Part shown: piece by piece, positions 27,374-34,177 of the stretch
Position numbering within the stretch: position 1 is the stretch's first letter
Layout: each line of letters begins with the position of its first letter
NCBI RefSeq assembly: GCF_052116305.1
Contig: NZ_JBQKLI010000002.1
Span: 138,906 to 202,905, forward strand
Length of the DNA stretch: 64,000 nucleotides
Reading direction: 5' to 3'
Source of the DNA: JBQKLI01 sp012798975
GTDB lineage: Bacteria > Bacillota > Clostridia > Tissierellales > Peptoniphilaceae
Notes under the pieces: model-generated
The model's database searches: none
The model's input: the letters and a program-made list of their open reading frames with translations, nothing else
Told to the model about the DNA's origin: nothing
Program-made: the position numbers and the translations under genes

Positions 27374-28323
27374 ATCAACCTAACTCCTTTATCAAAGAAT
27401 TCCATTTTATTCGTTACCCAGTTCATGATTTTTACGCGTTTTCCTGGCTTTATCCTCCATTGTTCCTCTGGCTCTTCATAATCAAAAAGTGATATTTGTA
27501 CTTCAAGAATCTTTTCGCGTTTTTCCGTTAATGGGATGATATACTTCAATCCATCCATCTGAAAAAGATTGTAACTGATGATTTCTGCTATATCTGCAAA
27601 CAAACCATAAGTTGGTCCTTCAAGCCATTTTTCAAAATAATAATCTCTGTATGTGTAAAGAAGGTTTTCCCTAGCAATTAAAAGAGAGTCCCCATTCCAC
27701 TCAAAACCATAACTTGATTTATACGCTTCAACCACTAAACGTTGCCATTCAGCTTTATCGTCAACTTCTGCATTGATACGTTTAAGTTTCCTATCGACAA
27801 AGCCAACCCGTTTAGTAAGTGGCACTATTTCACCGGTTTCCATATCATAGCGAGTCGCCATATAAGGTGCTTCACCAGCTGTAATCTCTAACCAAGTCCG
27901 CTTGACATACGTTTCCAAATCATCGTTTATATAATCTTTTTCAATCTCATCATTTTGCTTCTTCACAATCCAGATAGGTGTGAATACCTCTGCTTTTGAT
28001 TTGGTTCGTTCTTTTTGCATCTCTTTAGATTTGAGAGCACGCGGTTTAATAATATTTCCCATTCGTCCTGTTACTAATTCAGGTAACATCTGAGCAGTTG
28101 CCGCATAAGATTTTGAGCCGAACTTCACATAATTTTCGTTTGCCCATATAATATTTTTTTTCTTCTTAGAAGTTGATGTGGTTCGATCAATTAACAAAAT
28201 ATCCAATATGCCAGGCATTTGTTCACGTATTGTATTTTCAAGAATATCGGTCGAGCTAATTGAATCGATATTTCGATCTTTATTTTCTTCAATTGAATTA
28301 ATCATAGTATTTCCTAAAATCAA
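27370..28323 (-). CDS. Methyltransferase-like protein lacking the NPPY motif (restriction-associated)
   Basis: A 317-aa protein, first structural gene of the island's operon. It has motif X-like VFTPIWIVKKQND, motif I-like RTWLEITAGEAPYMATRYD, RVGFVDRKLKRIN and a motif III-like GDSLLIARENLLYTYRDYYF. No D/NPPY motif IV follows. It thus looks like a SAM-binding half-enzyme or a specificity partner of the methyltransferase encoded downstream. Homologues are annotated as restriction endonuclease subunit M. TTG at 28323 is the likely start, since AGGAGG lies seven bases before it. Its exact role is inferred. Confidence 0.7.
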   Translation of the reverse strand: MILGNTMINSIEENKDRNIDSISSTDILENTIREQMPGILDILLIDRTTSTSKKKKNIIWANENYVKFGSKSYAATAQMLPELVTGRMGNIIKPRALKSKEMQKERTKSKAEVFTPIWIVKKQNDEIEKDYINDDLETYVKRTWLEITAGEAPYMATRYDMETGEIVPLTKRVGFVDRKLKRINAEVDDKAEWQRLVVEAYKSSYGFEWNGDSLLIARENLLYTYRDYYFEKWLEGPTYGLFADIAEIISYNLFQMDGLKYIIPLTEKREKILEVQISLFDYEEPEEQWRIKPGKRVKIMNWVTNKMEFFDKGVRLI

Positions 28324-28386
28324 ATAGCCGCCTCCTTTCGCATGGTTTAATCATCTCAACTACAATCTTAATTATGATAGTAGATG

Positions 28387-28566
28387 TCAAAAATTCTCCA
28401 CCAGGTTTTCCTTCAACGCTGGCAAACTGTTCTCTTCTTCATATTCATCTCGGTCTTCCTCAAAGCCTCCACCTTCTTCAATAAGTGCATTGAATTTTGT
28501 TTCGAATTTATCGGCCGCTTTTCAAAGTGTCTCTTCATATTCAATATTTCCTGTATTCTCAGTCAT
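28387..28566 (-). pseudogene. Small acidic ORF with one in-frame TGA
   Basis: After GAGG and an ATG at 28566, 20 bp behind the XRE stop, the frame reads MTENTGNIEYEETL, then TGA (codon 15), then stays open as KAADKFETKFNALIEEGGGF and EEDRDEYEEENSLPALKENL to a stop at 28387. The long clean continuation and good ribosome site suggest a real ~59-aa acidic protein disrupted by a single nonsense change. In the second XRE copy (44 kb) the ribosome site is kept, but an ISL3 end replaces this ORF from its start codon on. Confidence 0.5.
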
Positions 28567-28585
28567 TTATATTACCTCAAAATGT

Positions 28586-29179
28586 TTAATAGTTATGATC
28601 ATCAAAGACTTCAAATATTTCACCTTCAAAGCCTTCTTGTTCTGGTTCGCTGCTTACCCAATCAGGCAAGACTTCGTAATAGTGTGCCAACGCTTCGACC
28701 GTTTTGTGTAGTACTGATTCATGCTGCACTTTTTCAAGTAGTTCTATGATGAGTTTATAGGTCTCTAAGTATGGATTATTATCTACTATATCCATTGCAG
28801 CCTTAAACCTTGATATGAGTTTTGCTTTTTCAATATCTCGCTCGATGGCATTCATTTCTTCTTTATCGTAAATGGGAACTTCAACGAGATCATTCATTTC
28901 ACCCACAGAAAACTGCTGCTCATGCTTTTTGATTGCAGGCTTCAGATCTCTTTTCAGCTTTTCCTTCTGAATCTCCAATTGATCAATTTCTGTAAGCTCA
29001 CGTCCAAAGTAAGACGCATCAATTCCAAAAAGTTCTTCTAAAATCGGTAGATACTTTTTTGGAATGTTCTGTCGCCCTTTCACCCACATGTTTATATTTT
29101 GTTTTTTTATGCCAAGTTTTTCTGCAAGTTCTATATGTTGAAGGTTATAGAGATTTAAAATATATTCTAATCCTATCAA
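28586..29179 (-). CDS. XRE-family regulator of the restriction-like island, copy 1
   Basis: A 197-aa protein with an N-terminal helix-turn-helix (YNLQHIELAEKLGIKKQNIN; MWVKGRQNIPKKYLPILEEL) and a helical, acidic C-terminus (DIEKAKLISRFKAAMDIVDN; FEGEIFEVFDDHNY). I take TTG 29179 as the start: AGGAGG lies seven bases before it, and the longer ATG frame would have this ribosome site inside the coding region. It is ~93% identical by eye to the copy at 44189-44782. It leads the operon containing the methyltransferase and helicase genes and probably controls them and itself. Confidence 0.85.
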   Translation of the reverse strand: MIGLEYILNLYNLQHIELAEKLGIKKQNINMWVKGRQNIPKKYLPILEELFGIDASYFGRELTEIDQLEIQKEKLKRDLKPAIKKHEQQFSVGEMNDLVEVPIYDKEEMNAIERDIEKAKLISRFKAAMDIVDNNPYLETYKLIIELLEKVQHESVLHKTVEALAHYYEVLPDWVSSEPEQEGFEGEIFEVFDDHNY

Positions 29180-29222
29180 GTTCTCACCTCCTGGTGCAGG
29201 GCAATGTTCCAATCTAATATTT

Positions 29223-29251
29223 ATTATAATTCATTTAATTGACCGAGTCAA
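29223..29251 (-). promoter_or_regulatory. XRE copy 1 promoter with palindrome at the -35 box
   Basis: TTGACT (29246-29251) and TATAAT (29223-29228) are 17 bp apart on the minus strand. TTGAC-TCG-GTCAA (29239-29251) is a perfect palindrome covering -35. The same arrangement occurs at copy 2. Confidence 0.85.
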
Positions 29252-29274
29252 TATATAATGTAATTGTTTTCTAC

Positions 29275-29337
29275 TTTTTTGACAATCATTCTATCCACTC
29301 ACCACATTTTTGACAGTAATCTTATCCACACACCACA
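29275..29337. repeat. Two tandem ~31-bp repeats upstream of XRE copy 1
   Basis: Two head-to-tail units of the form TTTTTGACARTMATYYTATC + CACWCACCACA, spaced 31 bp (three helical turns), lie just upstream of the promoter. The same pair, diverged, precedes XRE copy 2. Candidate regulator-binding sites. Confidence 0.7.
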
Positions 29338-29406
29338 TCAATATCCTAATTATCTGTTCAACCTTGTAACCTGCCTATTTTGGATAAGTTCCCTTAAAGC
29401 AAAATA

Positions 29407-29530
29407 CCGTGATTATCCTTCCGGCTTGTAACCAGACCTCAAATCACGGAAAGCTCTTATTTACACATGTTTCTATACTCTTACTTTTCCACCCTTGACA
29501 TCAATACCACCGTCTCAACATGGCTTGAGA
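29407..29530. ncRNA. Conserved paired-hairpin segment, copy 1
   Basis: Contains CCGTGATT (29407-29414) pairing with AATCACGG (29442-29449), and TCTCAA-CATGGC-TTGAGA (29513-29530). Both structures recur at 45010-45133, the second with a compensated base-pair change. Could be a structured RNA, terminator or protein site; the function is unknown. Confidence 0.4.
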
Positions 29531-29907
29531 GGACAGAATGAATGTCATTTGAGTATGTTCGTTCTCGGAAACATATCCACTGCGTTTTCAGCACTATCGG
29601 TAGACGAGAACATATCCATTCATGATAAAAAATAACGTGTCTAATTGCATAATCATGATTGAGTAGAGATGTCAAAAGAATAAACATAACGTATTTCAGT
29701 AAGTTTTTTTCCTGTAATTTCAATAATGCATTCATCGTCTTCATTGCATCGCCACTTATTCTTCCGGCTGAATCAATACTACCCCCTGCTCTGAGATGAC
29801 AATAATGATATCACCTGAAGCTGGTATCCCCTTGTTGGAAGTATATCTTTCAAAAAATTTGACAAAACTTATCATCTAGTACAATTCCCATGCCTAAAAC
29901 CACAATA
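29531..29907. other. Intergenic stretch, no supported gene
   Basis: Repeated ACATATCCA-type segments occur at 29570-29625, but no gene, RNA or clear promoter was recognised. Confidence 0.4.
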
Positions 29908-30402
29908 TTAATATCCCTCGACTACTATAACTTCACCTTCTTCATCAGTTGGGGGTTGAAAATGATCATAATAAGTGGAAGCTGTTTGCTGCGTCAATAT
30001 GATATCATTTTGATGATTTCCGTTTCTTTTTCGAATACGTTCCATAACAACTTCCTTAGGTGTCTTTATATAATAGATTTTGGGTTCTATGTCGTATTTC
30101 TTTAATAATGAAATATATTCATTTCTCATTTCTCTAGACCAAAATGAATAATCGAGAACAATATCAATGTTTTGCATGATAAGTGAAATTAGTTTTTCAT
30201 CAAGATAGGTTTTAATATCTTCTAAAACCTCCTGAGGTAAAGGATGTTCATTCAAACCTCGTTTGAATGATTCTTCATCATAAGATAGTATTGTCATCCC
30301 GGTACTTTCAAATTTTTTTGCTAGTGTTGATTTACCTGCTCCCGCAGGGCCGCACATTAAAATAACTTTACTTTTCGACAAATTATCTACTGTATTTTTC
30401 AT
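29908..30402 (-). CDS. P-loop kinase-like AAA protein
   Basis: A 164-aa ATP-binding protein. Walker A is MCGPAGAGKSTLAKKF (residues 16-31); ILSYDEESFKRG and IDIVLDYSFWSREMRNEYIS follow the layout of small-molecule kinases and zeta-toxin-like ATPases. RIRKRNGNH resembles an LID arginine region. Such proteins are often seen near resistance or cargo genes and may phosphorylate a drug or metabolite, but the substrate is unknown. The start at ATG 30402 has AGGAGG before it. It lies on the same strand as the truncated GrpB gene and the HD gene, with gaps that argue against one tight operon. Confidence 0.75.
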   Translation of the reverse strand: MKNTVDNLSKSKVILMCGPAGAGKSTLAKKFESTGMTILSYDEESFKRGLNEHPLPQEVLEDIKTYLDEKLISLIMQNIDIVLDYSFWSREMRNEYISLLKKYDIEPKIYYIKTPKEVVMERIRKRNGNHQNDIILTQQTASTYYDHFQPPTDEEGEVIVVEGY

Positions 30403-30446
30403 TTATATAACCTCCTATAACAAACCAAGAAAACATGACACTCTCC

Positions 30447-30836
30447 TTAAGCATTATTACTATTCGCTCTTTTCATGATTTCCTGTACTATTGATGTTTT
30501 AGCATTCGCATAGTGCTGGACATGCCTCCATTTATTCTTTGCCAAGCTTCGTTTGACTTGTGCATATTTGTCCCGATCAGTATCATTAGTCCGCAACCAA
30601 TCACGGAAGCGTAACATTCTATCAATCTCTGATGTGCCCAAACTGAACACATGCAGATTAATATCGGTATCCGGTCCTTTAAACAAACGATGCTCAAACC
30701 AGTCAGGTTCTCGAATCTGTAGCACATATCCGGCCGCTTCCAACACTGGAACGTAGGATGACTCATCAGCAGAATCCTTAACAACCAACCGTATTCTTTT
30801 GCAACCCATCATCCGTTGTAGGCATGGAGGTATTAT
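30447..30836 (-). pseudogene. GrpB/UPF0157 family protein, N-terminally truncated
   Basis: The open part has the C-terminal two thirds of GrpB: LLVVKDSADE-like RLVVKDSADESSYVPVLEAA, PDWFEHRLFKGPDTDINLHV, then FRDWLRTNDTDRDKYAQVK. The family is ~170 aa and starts with a EHIGSTSVPGLxAKPIID segment that is missing or out of frame here. The reading frame upstream of the first ATG (30812) shows only remnants. UPF0157 members belong to the nucleotidyltransferase fold; the role is not established. Confidence 0.7.
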
Positions 30837-30940
30837 TAGATATCATCTTATCGCACTCCTTTGCTGCTTATTATCTAGGGTTAAACTTAACTACTATTTT
30901 TTCTTTGCGATATAAAATACATAACTGTAATAATCTACTA

Positions 30941-31435
30941 CTAATCTAAAATAAAGCGATTATAAGCTATCCTTTTTCCTGTGTTTGTTTTAAAGTTTTC
31001 ATCTATACACTTTTTTATCTTTTCCTGTTCTTTTTCTTTATCCATAACCGTTAAATTTTCAAGCAAATCAGCTTCCCATTGTATTTGAAAATCAAGTCCA
31101 TCAATTTTAGATGGAGTATGATGGTTGCCTATTATAAAGCATATTCTATCAATATTTTTGTTATAGCCTACCTTTTTTAATATTTCTTTCGCTACTTCTG
31201 GTCCTTCCTTTTCTTGATAGACACCATCAATAGAATCGTATTTTTTTTGTGCTTCAACCGCACCAATATCATGTAGTATAGCAATAATACTGATGAATTC
31301 TTTTTCTTCCTCTCCGATATTTTCTCCTTTCATTATATCTTCTGCATTTTTCAAAACTTTGAGAGTATGCTCTATGCCAAAAGGAATTTCTTTGAATACT
31401 TCTTTCATCTCTATAATAATTTTTTCTTTAAACAT
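30941..31435 (-). CDS. HD-domain phosphohydrolase
   Basis: A 164-aa protein with the HD signature: H near residue 23 (GIEHTLKVLKNAE), ILHDIGAVEAQKKY near 52-65, and IGNHHTPSKIDG near 101-112, followed by the aspartate in WEADLLENLTV. Proteins of this kind hydrolyse nucleotides or related phosphates with metal at the H..HD..D site. AGGTAATTT precedes the ATG at 31435. The substrate is unknown. Neighbouring genes suggest it is cargo of a mobile region. Confidence 0.8.
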   Translation of the reverse strand: MFKEKIIIEMKEVFKEIPFGIEHTLKVLKNAEDIMKGENIGEEEKEFISIIAILHDIGAVEAQKKYDSIDGVYQEKEGPEVAKEILKKVGYNKNIDRICFIIGNHHTPSKIDGLDFQIQWEADLLENLTVMDKEKEQEKIKKCIDENFKTNTGKRIAYNRFILD

Positions 31436-31608
31436 AAATTACCTCCATTTATACCTTATAGGTGTTTTAGTTCTATCTATCCACTTTTTTGTTCGCCGAT
31501 ACAATCAGCATCATGGGACGGCGCATTTCATCCTGCATCGCTGGAATATTCATCATGTTTTCCTGCGGTTGTAGAACCACAATCTGATTTATTATAAAAC
31601 CATTTATA

Positions 31609-32274
31609 TCAACCAAAATATCCAATTGTATGCCAAAGTTGCTTTATGTATTGGAAAACCTCTGATTGACTCCCAATATCATTCCATTTTTCCGGGTTAT
31701 GTTCACTATCTTGAGGTGCTTTCCCCAGAAGGGCAGCGTTCATAACGCCTTGATTATTACCCCAAATAGTATCAATCTTCTTGGCCAATAGCGGAATCAT
31801 TGGACCGCGAAATAGATCGCCTATTTCTTCAAGCTTAATCTGTCTCTTTGGAATCCATTTAAGTTTTATCCCATACCTATGACACAACTCATTAGCTTTT
31901 TCTTCAAATGTTGTTTTCTGATAAGATTCATCCATATAAAAGCTATCTACATCATCTAAAAGATGAACATCTCCATGAATGTGCGTTTCAATGCAATAAT
32001 CAAGATTTCTTCCTATCTGGCTTATATGCTTACTACAGCACCAAGCAATGTACTTTCTTCTTCCAGATGAATGAATCCGTCTTTTAAAGGTACTGCCACA
32101 TTCCGAGCAAATAATCTTACCGGAAAAAGAATATCGGTTTAGATATTTACTGTTGCGCTTTTCGATTCCTTTTTCCTTTGCCCTCTGATTGAGAATAGCT
32201 TCCACAGCTTCAAAATCTTCATGGCTGATAATTGCCTCATGATGATTTTCTACTAGATACATATTTTTCTCACC
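31609..32274 (-). pseudogene. Chimeric ORF: serine-recombinase middle fragment joined to an unknown sequence
   Basis: From the upstream end the frame reads GEKNMYLVENHHEAIISHED, LNRYSFSGKIICSECGSTFK and RRKYIAWCCSKHIS, which is the recombinase domain and zinc-ribbon region of a large serine recombinase related to the one at 52901-54466. Near 32030 it changes abruptly to an unrelated ~135-aa tail (THIHGDVHLLDDVDSFYMDE; YGIKLKWIPKRQIKLEEIGD; RGPMIPLLAKKIDTIW). I do not recognise the tail. On the other side it meets the ISL3 remnant at ~32275. The catalytic domain is absent, so this is a rearrangement product. Confidence 0.65.
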
Positions 32275-32878
32275 GTACGCGTGCCTTTAATAAACAACGA
32301 ATTCAAGCAATGAATCAGCTGAAGAAAAGCAATCCACAAGCTCAAAAAGACTATCGAAAGTTGAAAAAGTATTGGCGAACACTCCTGAAGAAAAATGCGA
32401 AGTTAAACTACACCTCCTTCAAGCAATTCCCCCTCTTTCAAAGGAGATACTTAACAGAATCTGAGGTGTTAGATTACCTTCTTTCTATAGATGACCAACT
32501 ACGACAAAGCTATGAGGTCTATCAAGAACTGTTGGCTGCTTTTGATGCAAAAGATTCCAACGAGTTCTTTGACTTGATTGAATCATTACCACATTCCTTG
32601 AACGATGAATTTAAAAAAGCGATTCGTTACCTAAGAAAACAGAAAGAAGCCATCACAAACTCCTTAAAATATCCCTATTCAAACGGAAAACTAGAGGGCA
32701 AGAATAATCTTATTAAAGTAATCAATAGAATAGCTTTTGGATTCCGGACTTTCCGTCACCTTCGGATGAGAGTTTTAATTCAACAAGATATCTGCCAGAT
32801 TATTTAGAAAAAAAAAGAAAACGCCGAAGCGTTTTCCTTAAGCGATTTAACGGTAACAACACTATTTGACTTAGAACC
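32275..32878 (+). mobile_element. ISL3-family element remnant, 3' part
   Basis: The sequence from ACGCGTGCC (32277) to the terminal repeat (reverse complement GGTTCTAAGTCAAATAGTG) is closely similar to the second half of the copy at 42660-44168. The 5' half is missing. The transposase C-terminus is 32278-32807 (RAFNKQRIQAMNQLKKSNPQ; YLTESEVLDYLLSIDDQLRQ; YSNGKLEGKNNLIKVINRIA), with the catalytic-Glu region in the last segment. It lies directly at the end of the recombinase fragment. Confidence 0.85.
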
Positions 32879-32900
32879 ATTTTTTGTATTGCTCGTTTTT

Positions 32901-33106
32901 TTAAAATTTCCGAAAAACCTGCCTTTCGGACGTCGTTTATTTGAGAGAGGTTAGGACAGAAGTGTTTAACTCCGAGAAATAAGAAGAAATGAACGAAAAT
33001 TGCTTTTCAAATTTTCGTTCATTTCGGCTTATTTAAGAAGGAGTTGCTTCTGCTCCCGTCGTTTATTCGAGAGTCTGTAACAAACCTGGTTTTTAGATTT
33101 GTCCCA
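32901..33106. repeat. ~200 bp intergenic repeat, copy 1
   Basis: Closely similar and in the same orientation to 41777-41980. It contains a ~25-bp near-perfect stem (GAAATAAGAAGAAATGAACG... with its complement). The two copies lie just inside the two ISL3 remnants and enclose the maltose region. Confidence 0.75.
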
Positions 33107-33140
33107 TATTCTTATTGTGACAATATTCCTTCGTTTCTCT

Positions 33141-33965
33141 TCACTCCAACGTGACTGCTACCCCATAATGATCACTGACAATCGGGCCATTTTCCCCGTC
33201 AAAAATACGTTGATAACTTGTAACAAAGCAATCTTGTGGTACATAAATATAGTCGATACGTAGCCCCTCTTTATTGTTTTCCCAGCCATCGATTCTCTTT
33301 TCGATCGTTGCTTCAGCTTGTTTTTTTTGCGCGATTCGATAAGCATCACGAATAGGCAACTGACTTTTTGCCACTAAATCGTACCCGCTGCCTTCAGCAG
33401 GATTGTTGAAATCCCCTAATAGATACAGTGGTGTTGTAAGAGGCGCTAAACTTGCTTCTAATTCTTTCCACTCAAATGCAAATCCGCTTTTTTCATCTGC
33501 CCACCAAGAAAAATGACAGCTTGCTACAGTAATACATTGTGTTTTGACAGAGGTTTGACCTACTAATATTTTTCGAGTATGGTAATCCTCTTTTTCTTTT
33601 GTTTCGGAGACTAGGTGCGTTTGACTAGTTAGTGGTTGTTTGGAAAGAAGCGCATTGCCTTCCTCATAGATAGCATAGCCGATATGACTCATTTCCCAAC
33701 TCCAATAGTAAGTTTCACCTTGTTCTGCTAAGAGCTGGATCAAGCAATAGGCAAAGTTATCCGAGCGGACAGGCGTTTGTTCCTGCACCTGACTAAAATT
33801 CTTCAGCTGCTCACTGGTTAGTCGTTTTGCGTCCATCGTTTGATTGACTTCTTGCAATGCGATCACATCATATTGTTCATGACAGATTTTTTGAGCGATC
33901 TGTTTTAATTTTTCTTGTGGTTCCTCTTCTAACCAGCTATGCGTATTCAACGTCATTATTTTCAT
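33141..33965 (-). CDS. Endonuclease/exonuclease/phosphatase (EEP) family protein
   Basis: A 274-aa enzyme with all EEP landmarks: MTLNTHSW at the N-terminus, DVIALQEVNQTMD (Glu for metal), CHFSWWADEK, LLGDFNNPAEGSGYD and the C-terminal VSDHYGVAV (catalytic His). I start at ATG 33965 since AAGGAGAA lies just before it; the longer frame to 34022 would begin in the terminator region. In lactobacilli and enterococci similar genes accompany maltose phosphorylase operons; the substrate is not established. It follows malT on the minus strand, but a terminator lies between. Confidence 0.85.
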   Translation of the reverse strand: MKIMTLNTHSWLEEEPQEKLKQIAQKICHEQYDVIALQEVNQTMDAKRLTSEQLKNFSQVQEQTPVRSDNFAYCLIQLLAEQGETYYWSWEMSHIGYAIYEEGNALLSKQPLTSQTHLVSETKEKEDYHTRKILVGQTSVKTQCITVASCHFSWWADEKSGFAFEWKELEASLAPLTTPLYLLGDFNNPAEGSGYDLVAKSQLPIRDAYRIAQKKQAEATIEKRIDGWENNKEGLRIDYIYVPQDCFVTSYQRIFDGENGPIVSDHYGVAVTLE

Positions 33966-34051
33966 ATAATTCTCCTTCTTAATGGGATGGGTCGAAACAT
34001 TGCTCCCACCTTCTGGATCCATATAGGTAAAGACCCCAAAGTAGTTTATTC

Positions 34052-34110
34052 AAAAAATAAGCCAATAATCCCTGAAATAGGAAAAGCAATTTCGGGATTA
34101 TCGGCTTACT
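34052..34110 (-). terminator. Terminator of malT
   Basis: TAAGCCGATAATCCCGAAAT (34089-34108 on the minus strand) pairs with its complement 34058-34078 with two mismatches, followed by a T run. Strong. Confidence 0.9.
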
Positions 34111-34177
34111 TCTAGGAGTTTCACACATCGAACACATTCTTTCGATATGAAATACACACATGAACTTCTGTGATTCT

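Noticed and set aside
28387..28566. Selenocysteine at the in-frame TGA
   Set aside because: No bacterial SECIS-like hairpin was evident after the TGA, and the surrounding acidic sequence does not resemble a redox protein.
29275..29337. Replication origin with DnaA boxes
   Set aside because: One exact TTATCCACA exists, but there is no DnaA gene, AT-rich unwinding element or box cluster; operator repeats are simpler.
29275..29340. CRISPR array
   Set aside because: Only two imperfect adjacent units without spacers; no other repeat-spacer pattern or cas gene in the window.
29481..29744. 87-codon minus-strand frame
   Set aside because: It overlaps the conserved hairpin segment, has no ribosome site, and its sequence does not look like a protein family.
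29908..32262. Antibiotic resistance cluster
   Set aside because: The P-loop kinase-like, GrpB and HD genes are often near resistance genes, but none of them is itself a recognised resistance gene.
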